Assembly (NCBI GenBank): GCA_024235835.1
Contig: JACKLQ010000002.1
Location: 682,001 to 746,000 of the forward strand
DNA: 64,000 nt
Direction: 5' to 3'
Source: Thiobacillus sp.
Lineage (GTDB): Bacteria > Pseudomonadota > Gammaproteobacteria > Burkholderiales > Thiobacillaceae
Shown: piece after piece, positions 1-8,100 of the stretch
How the letters are laid out: every line of letters starts with the position of its first letter
Position numbering within the stretch: the first letter of the stretch is position 1
Program-made: the position numbers and the translations under genes
The notes under the pieces: generated by a model
What the model saw: only the letters and a program-made list of their open reading frames with translations
What the model was told of the DNA's origin: nothing
Databases searched by the model: none

Positions 1-1475
1 CGGGGGCCGGTGTCGTGCACTGAGTTGCCGGTGCTGTCCACGGCCACGGTGACGGGCATGTTTTCCACCTGGAACTCGTACACGGCCTCCATGCCCAGCT
101 CCGGGAAGGCCAGGACCCGGGCGGAGCGGATGGCCTTGGAGACCAGGTAGGCCGCGCCCCCCACGGCGATGCAGTACACGCCGCCATGGGCCTTGATGGA
201 GGCGATGGCCGCCGGCCCCCGCTCCGACTTGCCCACCATGCCCAGCAGGCCCACCTGGCTGCCCAGCATCAGGTCGGTGAACTTGTCCATGCGGGTGGCG
301 GTGGTGGGGCCGGCGGGGCCCACGGCCTCGTCCCGCACCGCGTCCACGGGGCCCACGTAGTAGATGAAGCGGTTGGTGAAATCCACCGGCAGGGGCTCGC
401 CCTTGGCCACCAGGTCGGCGATGCGCTTGTGGGCGGCATCCCGGCCGGTGAGTAGCCTGCCGCTGAGCAGCAATTGCTCCCCGGCTTTCCAGGCGGCGGT
501 GTCGGCCTTGGTGAGGGTGTCCAGGTCCACCCGCCGGGCCCGGGCGGGACCGTCCCAGGCCACCTCCGGCCAGGCGGACAGGGGCGGCGGGTCGAAGTGG
601 GCGGGGCCGCTGCCGTCCAGGGTGAAGTGGATGTGGCGGGTGGCGGCGCAGTTGGGGATGAGGCCCACGGGCAGGCTGGCGGCGTGGGTGGGGTAGTCCA
701 GTATCTTCACGTCCAGCACCGTGGTCAGGCCACCCAGGCCCTGGGCGCCGATGCCCAGGGCGTTGACCTTGTCCACCAGTTCCAGGCGCAGTTCCTCGAT
801 ACGGTTCCGGGGTCCACGGGCACGCAGTTCGTGGATGTCGATGGGCTCCATGAGGGCCTCCTTGGCCAGCAGCAGGGCTCTCTCCGGCGTGCCCCCCACG
901 CCGATGCCCAGGATGCCCGGCGGACACCAGCCCGCCCCCATCTTGGGCACCACGGACAGCACCCAGTCGACGATGGAATCGGAGGGGTTGAGCACCGTGA
1001 ACTGGGCCTTGTTCTCCGAGCCGCCGCCTTTCGCGGCGCAGGTCACTTCCAGCTTGTTGCCGGGCACGATCTCGGTGTGGATGACCGCCGGGGTGTTGTC
1101 CCGGGTGTTGCGGCGCGCGCCCGCCGGGTCCGCCAGCACCGAGGCCCGCAGGGGGTTGTCCGGGTTCATGTAGGCCCGGCGCACGCCCTCGTTGATCATG
1201 TCCTCCACGGACATGTCGCCTGCCCAGCGCACGTCCCGCCCCACCTTCAGGAACACCACGGCAATGCCCGTGTCCTGGCAGATGGGCCGATGGCCCTCGG
1301 CGCAGAGGCGGGAGTTGATGAGGATCTGGGCCAGGGCGTCCCCGGCGGCAGGGGATTCCTCCTGGTCATAGGCCTCTTTCACCGCCTGGACGAAGTCCGC
1401 CGGGTGGTAGATGGAGATGAACTGAAAGGCGTCGGCGACCGACTGGATGAGGTCTTCCTGGCGAATGGCTGACAT
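1..1475 (-). CDS. fumA: Class I fumarate hydratase (3' end beyond the window)
   Basis: Iron-sulfur fumarase of the FumA/FumB type, which interconverts fumarate and malate in the TCA cycle (cytoplasmic). The reading frame runs off the left edge after about 491 codons. The family is about 505 residues, so only the last few residues are missing. The three cysteine motifs expected to hold the 4Fe-4S cluster are visible: PICQDTG, GAGWCPPGILGIGVGG and PNCAATRHIHF. The C-terminal beta-domain motif VAVDSTGNSVHDTG is also present. The ATG is preceded by AGAGGAG at good spacing. It lies downstream of a secreted protease gene on the same strand, with a strong terminator between them, so it is probably its own transcription unit. 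Confidence 0.95.
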   Translation of the reverse strand, partial: MSAIRQEDLIQSVADAFQFISIYHPADFVQAVKEAYDQEESPAAGDALAQILINSRLCAEGHRPICQDTGIAVVFLKVGRDVRWAGDMSVEDMINEGVRRAYMNPDNPLRASVLADPAGARRNTRDNTPAVIHTEIVPGNKLEVTCAAKGGGSENKAQFTVLNPSDSIVDWVLSVVPKMGAGWCPPGILGIGVGGTPERALLLAKEALMEPIDIHELRARGPRNRIEELRLELVDKVNALGIGAQGLGGLTTVLDVKILDYPTHAASLPVGLIPNCAATRHIHFTLDGSGPAHFDPPPLSAWPEVAWDGPARARRVDLDTLTKADTAAWKAGEQLLLSGRLLTGRDAAHKRIADLVAKGEPLPVDFTNRFIYYVGPVDAVRDEAVGPAGPTTATRMDKFTDLMLGSQVGLLGMVGKSERGPAAIASIKAHGGVYCIAVGGAAYLVSKAIRSARVLAFPELGMEAVYEFQVENMPVTVAVDSTGNSVHDTGP

Positions 1476-1530
1476 GGCGTGCTCCTCTTTTCACATGGAG
1501 TATCCCTCGTAGGCCCTGATATGCGAAAGG

Positions 1531-1557
1531 CAAAAAAAGAGGGCCCCGTCGGGGCCC
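1531..1557 (-). terminator. Rho-independent terminator after the protease gene
   Basis: On the minus strand a perfect 7-bp stem GGGCCCC / GGGGCCC with a 3-nt loop is followed by CTC and a run of seven T. It lies 28-54 nt beyond the protease stop codon and before the fumarase start, so it separates the two genes. Confidence 0.9.
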
Positions 1558-1584
1558 GGAAAAGCCGCTCTGGCTAAGGAGAGA

Positions 1585-3753
1585 CTATCGGGTGATGCTG
1601 TCGCTGGTCTCGGTGTTGCGCGTGCTCTCGTAGACATAACCGCTCAGGCCGACATCGGTCACCGTGAACGTGAACGTGCCGCCGCTCTTGCTGAAGGCGG
1701 AGGGCAGTTTCACCGTGCCCTTGGACGTGGTGGTGCCGCTGACATATCCACTTACGACTCCACTCCAGGTCCCCTGCACCCGTGCGCCGCCGATGGGCTT
1801 GCCGTTGGCATCCTTCACCGACACCGTGGCGGTGGCTCGCACGCCCTTTCGCCCGGTACGGGTGGCCATGGCGATGTTGGCCACATGCAGGGAGGGCGCC
1901 ACCACGGGCTGGTTCGCGGTGATGCTCACCGTAGCCTGATCCGAGCTGCCGCTGGGGTCGGTCACCGTCAGCCGCGCGGTGTAGGTGCCGGCGGCATAGG
2001 TATGGCTGGGGTTCGTGGAGAAGTCATGGGGGGAGCCGTCGCCAAAGTCCCAGTCATAGGTGAGGGCGCCCCCATCAGGATCCCGGGAGCCGCTGCTGGA
2101 GAAGCTCACCAGCAAGGGGGCATTGCCGCTGAGGGGCGTGGCACTGGCCACGGCTACCGGCGGGATACCGCCGCCAGCGGCGGGGGCCGTGCCGGAGATG
2201 AAGTATTCGCCCAGGCTCGCGTAGTCCGAGTAACCCGTGGCGGGGTCGCCCTTGCCCGTACCGTCCACAAGCAGATAGTAGGTGCCTTGGGGCAGGCTGC
2301 TGAGGGCGATGCTGGCGGACAGGCTGTCGGCGGGGTTTGCACTGGCCAGCAGGTTGCCATCTGCGTCGTACAGGCCGGCGTTGATGTCCAGGTTGGGCCC
2401 CTGGGTGCCTGGCGTGAGGTTGAGGACCAGGTTGCCAGCTCCCATGGTGAAGCGGAAGACGTCCAGGTCCGTGCGGGCGCCGATGAGACCACTGGCCAAC
2501 AGGCTTTGCATGCCGCCGGATTCCGTCGCGTCCATGAGGGTGGACTGGTCAAGGTTGTCGCCATGGTCATCCGCCATCAGGGGCACCCCCCGGGTCTGCA
2601 TCACGGACAGGTCGTCCTGGGCCTGGGTGGCGTAGGCGTACTCCCCCCTGCTCCACTGGGTGAGCTCCTTGTAGTAGCCCACCCCCATGATGGGCGCCCA
2701 GCCAGTGGCGCCGCTGCCGTGTCCGCCGTAGTAGCCCTGGGAGGTGCTGCCGTCGTTGAAGCCGTCGTGGCTCAGGCCCAGGTTGTGGCCGGCCTCGTGG
2801 GAGATGGCTTCGGCCACGTATTTCTCGTTGCCGCTGCCCAGGCGGTTGTAGAACACCCAGGCCGGCTTGTAGTACTCGGTGGTGTCGTCAAAGGCGCTGA
2901 CATAGGCGATACCGCCGCAGTTGCAGGGGCTGGCCGTCAGGCTGGTCCAGTCCTGGGTGATCAGCACCCGGGTTCCGAAAGTTTCATCACTGGTACTGAG
3001 GCGGGTCAGGGCTTCGGCGGCAGGCTCCTCGGTCGTCACATCCACGTCGAAGGGGGCGTAATCCTCCGCCACCCGTTGCCAGATGTACTGGATGCGCTGC
3101 AGTTCCGTGCTGCTGAAGGCCGCGGGGTTGCCGTCCAAGTCAAAGGCCTGGGCGTTGATGGCGGAGATGGACCAGCTGCTGTTCCAGGCTGAGCCCGTCA
3201 CAGTGCCGCCATCGAAGTCCAGATGGATCACGCGCTTGGCGCCCGGTCGGCTGTGGAGCTGGAAGGTCTGCTCCAGGGGCGCGGGCACGCTGCCGCTGAT
3301 ATTGGCGGTGGCAGCGACTTCACCGGTGGCCTCGGGCGGGGGCTCGAAGCCGTCGATGAAGACCAGGCGGCCCTCCCGGTCCAGCCAGGCGTGCCGGTCA
3401 TGGCGCAGCATGCGCGCAAAGCGCTCGGAGCTCATGCCATACCATGTCGCGATCTCCGGCAAACGTTCGCCCAGGGCCCTGATGGCGCTTTCGCCCCGTT
3501 CCTTCTTGGCCAGCTTGAGGCCGGGGAAGGGTTTTTTCGGTGCATGGCTGCCTGATTGGGACAGGGCCTGCTCGCTGGCCGGCAGTAGGCAAGTGCCCAC
3601 GACAAAGGCCAGCATGGTCACGAATGAACGTGGTGGCCCGGCCAGTTGTGGGACACTTTCAGTGCTCAAGCGGCCGGTGCCACCGAGCCCATGGTTCTGG
3701 GGCTTGCGTGGACCCCCGGCTTTTTCGCCCTTGGGTGCTGTTTTGCTATACAT
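1585..3753 (-). CDS. Secreted metzincin-type metalloprotease with PPC and PKD domains
   Basis: A 722-aa extracytoplasmic zinc protease. Residues 44-66 form a hydrophobic export signal behind an unusually long hydrophilic N-terminus of about 43 residues. The start is set by AAGGAG six bases before the ATG, so the long N-terminus looks real. The catalytic site is HEAGHNLGLSHD (H319, E320, H323, H329) with a Met-turn around PIM356. Residues about 430-535 resemble a bacterial pre-peptidase C-terminal (PPC) domain, about 540-625 a PKD domain (YDWDFGDGS), and the last 90 residues an Ig-like domain. PPC and PKD domains usually serve secretion or binding to surface polymers; the substrate here is unknown. 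A c-di-GMP-I riboswitch occupies the leader, which suggests control by the biofilm second messenger. Confidence 0.85.
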   Translation of the reverse strand: MYSKTAPKGEKAGGPRKPQNHGLGGTGRLSTESVPQLAGPPRSFVTMLAFVVGTCLLPASEQALSQSGSHAPKKPFPGLKLAKKERGESAIRALGERLPEIATWYGMSSERFARMLRHDRHAWLDREGRLVFIDGFEPPPEATGEVAATANISGSVPAPLEQTFQLHSRPGAKRVIHLDFDGGTVTGSAWNSSWSISAINAQAFDLDGNPAAFSSTELQRIQYIWQRVAEDYAPFDVDVTTEEPAAEALTRLSTSDETFGTRVLITQDWTSLTASPCNCGGIAYVSAFDDTTEYYKPAWVFYNRLGSGNEKYVAEAISHEAGHNLGLSHDGFNDGSTSQGYYGGHGSGATGWAPIMGVGYYKELTQWSRGEYAYATQAQDDLSVMQTRGVPLMADDHGDNLDQSTLMDATESGGMQSLLASGLIGARTDLDVFRFTMGAGNLVLNLTPGTQGPNLDINAGLYDADGNLLASANPADSLSASIALSSLPQGTYYLLVDGTGKGDPATGYSDYASLGEYFISGTAPAAGGGIPPVAVASATPLSGNAPLLVSFSSSGSRDPDGGALTYDWDFGDGSPHDFSTNPSHTYAAGTYTARLTVTDPSGSSDQATVSITANQPVVAPSLHVANIAMATRTGRKGVRATATVSVKDANGKPIGGARVQGTWSGVVSGYVSGTTTSKGTVKLPSAFSKSGGTFTFTVTDVGLSGYVYESTRNTETSDSITR

Positions 3754-3816
3754 GCTCTGCTCCTTTCATCCGCAAGCCTGGTGGCCTGCTGAAAACTTGA
3801 TGAATCGGAGGGCAGA

Positions 3817-3831
3817 TGCGGAGGATCCGCA
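3817..3831 (-). promoter_or_regulatory. Hairpin in the expression platform of the c-di-GMP riboswitch
   Basis: TGCGGA / TCCGCA with a 3-nt loop lies just after the aptamer on the transcript. A second weak stem follows (minus strand, GCAGGC / GCTTGC), and the TGCGGA sequence recurs next to the ribosome binding site. This could allow switching at the level of translation. No U-run follows, so a transcriptional terminator is not evident. Confidence 0.4.
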
Positions 3832-3837
3832 GACGCT

Positions 3838-3925
3838 GGAGGCAACCTGGCAACCGTGGCGCGGGTGTGCGCTGTAGGCCCATGGCTTTGCGTCCCCGGC
3901 TTTCACCGGGTTTGCCCTTGGCTCC
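3838..3925 (-). promoter_or_regulatory. Cyclic-di-GMP-I (GEMM) riboswitch
   Basis: The minus strand carries the hallmarks of the GEMM-I aptamer in order: AGGGCAAACC, a short stem capped by a GAAA tetraloop, GGGACGCAAAGCC, GGCCTA as tetraloop receptor, a second variable stem, and GGTTGCCAGGTTGCC. It is closed by GGAG / CTCC. The G-rich AGGG before CAAACC resembles c-di-GMP-binding members rather than cGAMP-binding ones (inference from family knowledge). It lies 84 nt upstream of the metalloprotease start codon. Confidence 0.9.
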
Positions 3926-3980
3926 GCCTTGACCCGGGTGGGTCCTGGAAGAAACCACCGACGAAAACGCCGGCAGCGAA

Positions 3981-4009
3981 TTAATACCTCAGAAACGGGA
4001 CGATGAAAA
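3981..4009 (-). promoter_or_regulatory. Sigma-70-like promoter of the riboswitch-protease transcript
   Basis: Minus strand TTTTCA (4009-4004), a 17-nt spacer and TATTAA (3986-3981). Predicted transcription starts near 3975, about 50 nt before the aptamer. The rest of the gap between the MBL gene stop (4051) and the protease start holds nothing else recognisable. Confidence 0.55.
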
Positions 4010-4050
4010 CCCCGGCCGACGAACGGTCGCTCCCCTCGCGCGGGGTCAGC

Positions 4051-5040
4051 CTACGCCCCGCCGTTACCCGACACGTTCAACCGGTCCTTCCACACCAGCA
4101 GGCCCTGGGCGTTGAGTTGCACGTCGTTGGCCAGCAGTACCCGGCACACGTCATCTTCCAGCGCGCAGCCATGGGCGCGCAGGCGTCGCAGTAGGCTTTG
4201 ATACAGCTCCGCCTCCAGGCCGGCCTGACGCGCCTGGCCCTGTCCTTCCACCGCCAGGGTCAGTTCGCACCATTCGTCGATGAGCTCGTGCAGCACGGGC
4301 GCCAGGGCTTCCAGATTGGTGACGCGGCCGAAATGTGTCAGATAGGCCGCCGCCGGCTCCAGGGCCAGGATACGGTCGATGGAGGCATGCAGGGCCATGG
4401 GGTCGAACTGCACCGGCGTGGTGGTGGGAAAGATGAAGGGGCGGGTTTCCCCTTCTCCGCCCACGTCGCTCCCCACGTCGAACTCCCGGTAGGAGATGCC
4501 GAAGGTGTCGCCAGTGAACACGCTTTCGCTGCGCTCGTCGTGGATGCAGAAATGGTGGCGGGCGTGGCCGGGTGTATCCAGGAAGGTGAGCACCCGGCCC
4601 TGGAAATCCAGGCGATGGTTGTCCGGGGCCTCCACGACCCGTTCCGCGGGCACCGGCAGGATGTCGCCGTAGAGCCGCCGGAACGCCTCCTCGCCATAGA
4701 CCGCCATGGAGCCGGTCACCAGCCTGGTGGGGTCGATGAGATGGCGCGCGCCGCTGGGGTGGACGATCAACCGCGCCCGGGGGCAGGCCTGGATCAGGGC
4801 GCCGGCGGCGCCGGCATGGTCCAGGTGCACGTGGGTGGCGATGACGTAGTCCACGTCGCCGGGGGTGAGGCCCATGGCCGCAAGCTCCGCCAGCACGCCT
4901 GGCACCGAATGGTTGGTGCCCGTGTCGACGAGGACCACGTGGCCCTGCTCGACGATGAGATGGATGGCCGCCAGGCCGGGGCGCAGGTAGTCGGCATCCA
5001 GGGTGATGATGCCGTAGGCGTGATGCATGGGTGGAATCAT
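4051..5040 (-). CDS. MBL-fold metallo-hydrolase
   Basis: A 329-aa cytoplasmic metallo-beta-lactamase-fold hydrolase. The zinc-binding THVHLDHAG motif is intact near residue 70. Further ligands follow in DTPGHARHHF, FTGDTFG and the late THFG. The C-terminal region after about residue 220 is helical, as in glyoxalase-II-like and related MBL proteins; the substrate is not predictable. It follows rlmJ by 18 nt on the same strand and may be co-transcribed. No strong Shine-Dalgarno is seen, and a second ATG at residue 5 is an alternative start. Confidence 0.8.
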   Translation of the reverse strand: MIPPMHHAYGIITLDADYLRPGLAAIHLIVEQGHVVLVDTGTNHSVPGVLAELAAMGLTPGDVDYVIATHVHLDHAGAAGALIQACPRARLIVHPSGARHLIDPTRLVTGSMAVYGEEAFRRLYGDILPVPAERVVEAPDNHRLDFQGRVLTFLDTPGHARHHFCIHDERSESVFTGDTFGISYREFDVGSDVGGEGETRPFIFPTTTPVQFDPMALHASIDRILALEPAAAYLTHFGRVTNLEALAPVLHELIDEWCELTLAVEGQGQARQAGLEAELYQSLLRRLRAHGCALEDDVCRVLLANDVQLNAQGLLVWKDRLNVSGNGGA

Positions 5041-5058
5041 GATGTTCAGCGTGGCTGT

Positions 5059-5901
5059 TCAGGGGTTGGAAGTTTCGATCCGGTACCCAGCCCCGTCGCC
5101 CAGGGCAAGGACCTCCTTCAAGACCGGCATGCAGGTGTTGAGCGTAGCCGCCAGGGTCCAGGGCGGGTTGATGACGAACATGCCGGAACCGTGCATGCCA
5201 AAGCCCTCCTTGCCGGGCCGCTGGACTTCGAGGCTGACGTCCAGCCATTCGACCCGCAAGGCATGGAGCCGTTCCGGCAGGCGCCGGGCCTCGGGCCTTT
5301 GCAGCAGGGGGTACCACAGGGCATAGGTGCCGGTGGCGAAGCGCTTCAGGCTGTCCCTCAGGGCCTCCACCACCCGGCCGTAGTCCCGTTTGTCCTCGTA
5401 GGAGGGGTCCATCAGCACCAGGGCGCGGCGGGGCGGCGGCGGCAGCAGGGCCTTCAGGCCGGCGAAGCCGTCCCCCCGGGTCACCATCACCTGGCGTCCC
5501 GCGTCCTGGAAGGTCTTGCCCAGCAGGTCCACGTCCGTGGGATGCAGCTCGAACAGGCGCAGGCGGTCTTCCGGCCGCATCAGCTTCCAGGCTAGCCAGG
5601 GTGAACCGGGGTAGAAATTGAGCCGCCCCTCCGGGTTCATGCCCCGCACCACGTCCACATAATCTGCCAGTTCCGGCGGGAGGTCCGTGCGCTGCCACAG
5701 CCGGCCGATGCCCGCCGACCACTCTGCGTTCTGGGCCGCGTAGCCAGCGTCCAGGCCGTAGGCCCCGGCCCCGGCATGGGTGTCGACGACCCAGAACGGC
5801 TTGTCCTTCCTGGCCAGGTGGCGCATCAGGCAGAGCAGCACGAAGTGCTTGAGCACGTCCGCGTGGTTGCCGGCATGGAAGGCGTGGCGATAGCTGAGCA
5901 T
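5059..5901 (-). CDS. rlmJ: 23S rRNA (adenine(2030)-N6)-methyltransferase RlmJ
   Basis: A 280-aa SAM-dependent methyltransferase that modifies A2030 of 23S rRNA. The N-terminus MLSYRHAFHAGNHADVLKH is diagnostic and fixes the start inside a longer open frame. The catalytic motif IV reads DPSYE (165-169), where the family usually has DPPYE. This single Pro-to-Ser change may be tolerated. VVDTHAGAGAYGL corresponds to motif I. The gene is divergent from arsR, with a dispersed palindromic repeat between them. Confidence 0.92.
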   Translation of the reverse strand: MLSYRHAFHAGNHADVLKHFVLLCLMRHLARKDKPFWVVDTHAGAGAYGLDAGYAAQNAEWSAGIGRLWQRTDLPPELADYVDVVRGMNPEGRLNFYPGSPWLAWKLMRPEDRLRLFELHPTDVDLLGKTFQDAGRQVMVTRGDGFAGLKALLPPPPRRALVLMDPSYEDKRDYGRVVEALRDSLKRFATGTYALWYPLLQRPEARRLPERLHALRVEWLDVSLEVQRPGKEGFGMHGSGMFVINPPWTLAATLNTCMPVLKEVLALGDGAGYRIETSNP

Positions 5902-5925
5902 GGTGGTGGGCAGGTCCTTGTGCGC

Positions 5926-5990
5926 GTCACCCCGGCGCAAGCCGGGGCCCTGGGTGCGTTCGCCTGTATTCCGGCTTGCGCCGGAATGAC
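5926..5990. repeat. Dispersed palindromic repeat (GTCATTCC..GCGCAAGCCGG family)
   Basis: Two inward-facing arms, one reading CCCCGGCGCAAGCCGGGG and one CCGGCTTGCGCCGGAATGAC, flank a short centre. Related copies occur at about 9048, 10538, 50759 and 54453, all between genes. The form resembles REP/BIME elements. Confidence 0.75.
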
Positions 5991-6017
5991 TGGTTCGAAT
6001 GTCGCCATTGTAGGGGC

Positions 6018-6056
6018 TTGACATCAATTCCATATTTCCATGAACATAGAAATATG
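6018..6056 (+). promoter_or_regulatory. arsR promoter and ArsR operator overlapping the start codon
   Basis: TTGACA at 6018-6023 serves as a -35 box. A perfect inverted repeat CATATTTC (6031-6038) / GAAATATG (6049-6056) spans the -10 region and the start codon itself. No Shine-Dalgarno precedes the ATG, so the message is probably leaderless or nearly so. ArsR would then block the polymerase at its own start codon. Confidence 0.75.
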
Positions 6057-6407
6057 AAAATTAAATCCGCCGACCTGCACTCTGCCGTGCGTGCCCTCGC
6101 CGCACTGGCCCAGGAAACCCGCCTGGCCGCCTACCGTGTCCTCGTCCGTGCCGGCGAGCAGGGCCTGCCCGCCGGGGAGATCGCCACCGAGCTGGGCGTG
6201 CCCCCCGCCACCCTGTCCTTCCACCTGAAGGAACTGGCCCACGCCGGTCTGGTGACCAGCCGCAACGAAGGGCGTTTCGTCATCTACGCGGCGGACTATG
6301 CCGTCATGACCGGCCTCATCGGCTTTTTGAGTGAGGAATGCTGCGCCGGCCGGCCGGAGCTATGCCTGCCCGCGACGGCGAACAAGAAAACCTGCGCCAC
6401 CTGTTAA
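6054..6407 (+). CDS. arsR: ArsR-family metalloregulatory repressor
   Basis: A 117-aa winged-helix repressor of the arsenic operon that follows. The helix-turn-helix region is around residues 40-65 (PPATLSFHLKEL). The usual ELCVCDL arsenic site of helix 3 is absent. A C-terminal cluster C96, C97 and C104 (plus C114 and C117) instead resembles the As(III) site of the Acidithiobacillus-type ArsR. The start was chosen because the second half of the perfect operator ends on this ATG. Release by arsenite is inferred from the family. Confidence 0.9.
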   Translation: MKIKSADLHSAVRALAALAQETRLAAYRVLVRAGEQGLPAGEIATELGVPPATLSFHLKELAHAGLVTSRNEGRFVIYAADYAVMTGLIGFLSEECCAGRPELCLPATANKKTCATC

Positions 6408-6427
6408 CCCAACCACCAGGAAATCCC

Positions 6428-6838
6428 ATGAGCGAAAAGACCGTACTCATCCTCTGCACCGGCAACTCCTGCCGCTCCCAGATGGCCGAAGTGCTGGTGA
6501 ACCACGATCTGGCTGGCCGCGTGCGGGCCCTGTCCGCCGGCACCAAACCCCAGCCCAAGGTGGCTGACGGCGCCATCGCCGCCCTGAACGAGGCAGGCCT
6601 GAATACCGAGGGCCTGTACCCCAAGGACGTGGACGCGGTCATGAACCAGGACATCGATCTGGTCGTTACCGTGTGCGACAACGCCAAGGAGACCTGCCCG
6701 GTCTTCCCCCGCCCCGTACCCAGCATCCATCTGCCTTTCCATGACCCCCACGGAGAGCCCCTGGAAAGCTTCCTCACCGTGCGGGACGACATCCGCGCCC
6801 GGCTTATTCCGGCCGTACTGGAAAAGCTGGGGCTCTGA
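6428..6838 (+). CDS. arsC: Arsenate reductase, thioredoxin-coupled LMW-phosphatase type (first copy)
   Basis: A 136-aa enzyme that reduces arsenate to arsenite. The CX5R phosphatase loop CTGNSCRS lies at residues 10-17. Two further cysteines in VVTVCDNAKETCPVFP (about 82 and 89) match the redox relay of the Staphylococcus-type ArsC, which is recycled by thioredoxin. It lies 20 nt after arsR. A CxxC mini-thioredoxin is encoded at the end of the same cluster. Confidence 0.92.
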   Translation: MSEKTVLILCTGNSCRSQMAEVLVNHDLAGRVRALSAGTKPQPKVADGAIAALNEAGLNTEGLYPKDVDAVMNQDIDLVVTVCDNAKETCPVFPRPVPSIHLPFHDPHGEPLESFLTVRDDIRARLIPAVLEKLGL

Positions 6839-6880
6839 GTTCACCCCTTATCCGCCTGATTCGCCCCCAAGGAGGCTGCC

Positions 6881-7393
6881 ATGTCTGATGCACCCATGAA
6901 TGTGCTGTTCCTATGCACCGGTAATTCCGCCCGCTCCATCCTGGCGGAGGCCCTGCTCAACAACCTGGCCGCGAGCCGGGGACGATTCCGGGCCTTCAGC
7001 GCCGGCAGCCATCCCGCCGGCGCGGTGAATCCTTTCGCCATCGAGCTGCTGCAAAAGAATCATCTACCCACCGAAGGACTGCGCAGCAAGGACTGGGCGG
7101 AATTCGCCAAGTCCGACGCCAATCCGGACGCCCCCGAACTGCACTTCGTCTTCACCGTGTGCGACAAGGCGGCGGGGGAGATGTGTCCGGTGTGGCCCGG
7201 CCAGCCCATGACCGCCCACTGGGGCGTGCCCGACCCGGCTGCCGTGGAAGGCAGCGACGAGGACAAGCGCCGCGCCTTCTTTCAGGCCTTCAACCAGCTG
7301 CAGAACCGCATCAGCCTGTTCGCCAACCTGCCCTTCGATAAACTGGACCGCATGAAGCTGCAACAGGCCCTGAGCCAGATCGGGCGGACATGA
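6881..7393 (+). CDS. Arsenate reductase / LMW phosphatase-fold protein (second copy)
   Basis: A 170-aa paralogue of the preceding reductase. The active loop is CTGNSARS (C12), lacking the second loop cysteine of the first copy. The resolving pair VFTVCDKAAGEMCPVWPG is kept. The C-terminal extension after about residue 125 is typical of the longer ArsC proteins of proteobacterial ars operons. AAGGAGG precedes the ATG, and the gene overlaps the aquaporin by 4 nt (ATGA). Two different ArsC types in one operon may use different reductants or substrates (inference). Confidence 0.88.
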   Translation: MSDAPMNVLFLCTGNSARSILAEALLNNLAASRGRFRAFSAGSHPAGAVNPFAIELLQKNHLPTEGLRSKDWAEFAKSDANPDAPELHFVFTVCDKAAGEMCPVWPGQPMTAHWGVPDPAAVEGSDEDKRRAFFQAFNQLQNRISLFANLPFDKLDRMKLQQALSQIGRT

Positions 7394-8091
7394 GCCTCGC
7401 CCGCAAACTCACCGCAGAGGCCCTGGGCACGGCCTTCCTGCTGGCGGTGGTGATCGGCTCCGGCATCATGGGCGATCGCCTGGCGGAAGGGAATACGGCC
7501 ATCGCCCTGCTGGGCAACACCCTGGCCACCGGCGCGGGCCTGGTGGTGCTGATCCTCACCTTCGGCCCCATCTCCGGCGCCCACTTCAACCCGGCGGTGA
7601 CCCTGGCGGATGCCTGGCAGGGGGGGCTGCCCTGGCGGGAGGTGCCGCCCTACCTCGTCGCCCAGGTGCTGGGCGCCTTCGCCGGCGTGGCGGCGGCCCA
7701 CCTGATGTTCCAGGAACCCCTGTTCTTCGCCTCCCAGCACGCCCGCACCGGTCCCAGCCAGTGGTTCAGCGAGTTCGTCGCCACCTTCGGCCTCCTGGCC
7801 ATCATCTGGGGCTGCGTGCGCCAGCGGCCGGCGGTGACCCCCTTTGCCGTGGGCCTGTACATCACCGCCGCCTACTGGTTCACCTCGTCCACGTCCTTCG
7901 CCAACCCGGCGGTGACCCTGGCCCGGGCGGCCTCGGACACCTTCGCCGGAATCCGCCCGGCGGATGCCCCGGCCTTCATCGTCGCCCAGTTGCTGGGGGC
8001 CTTCGCCGCCACGGCCCTGTTCCTCTGGTTGATTCCCACCTTGCCTAAGCAGGCGGAAAACGTCATCTTGCCTCACTCCGACACACCCTGA
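7390..8091 (+). CDS. Aquaporin-family (MIP) channel of the ars operon
   Basis: A 233-aa membrane channel with six predicted helices and both half-helix motifs, NPA at 67-69 and 172-174. It overlaps the second arsC by 4 nt. In Sinorhizobium the MIP protein AqpS replaces an arsenite pump: ArsC makes arsenite, which leaves down its gradient through the channel. No ArsB or Acr3 gene lies in this operon, so the same role is likely here. A water or glycerol channel cannot be excluded from sequence alone. Confidence 0.87.
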   Translation: MSLARKLTAEALGTAFLLAVVIGSGIMGDRLAEGNTAIALLGNTLATGAGLVVLILTFGPISGAHFNPAVTLADAWQGGLPWREVPPYLVAQVLGAFAGVAAAHLMFQEPLFFASQHARTGPSQWFSEFVATFGLLAIIWGCVRQRPAVTPFAVGLYITAAYWFTSSTSFANPAVTLARAASDTFAGIRPADAPAFIVAQLLGAFAATALFLWLIPTLPKQAENVILPHSDTP

Positions 8092-8100
8092 GGCAACACC

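Noticed and set aside
474..1472. Long plus-strand open frame opposite fumarase
   Set aside because: It is the shadow of a clear fumarase gene on the other strand; high GC makes antisense frames open. The same applies to long frames at 1885-3192, 4198-5595, 7282-9033, 18830-21703, 25413-27242, 34454-36256 and 36231-37949.
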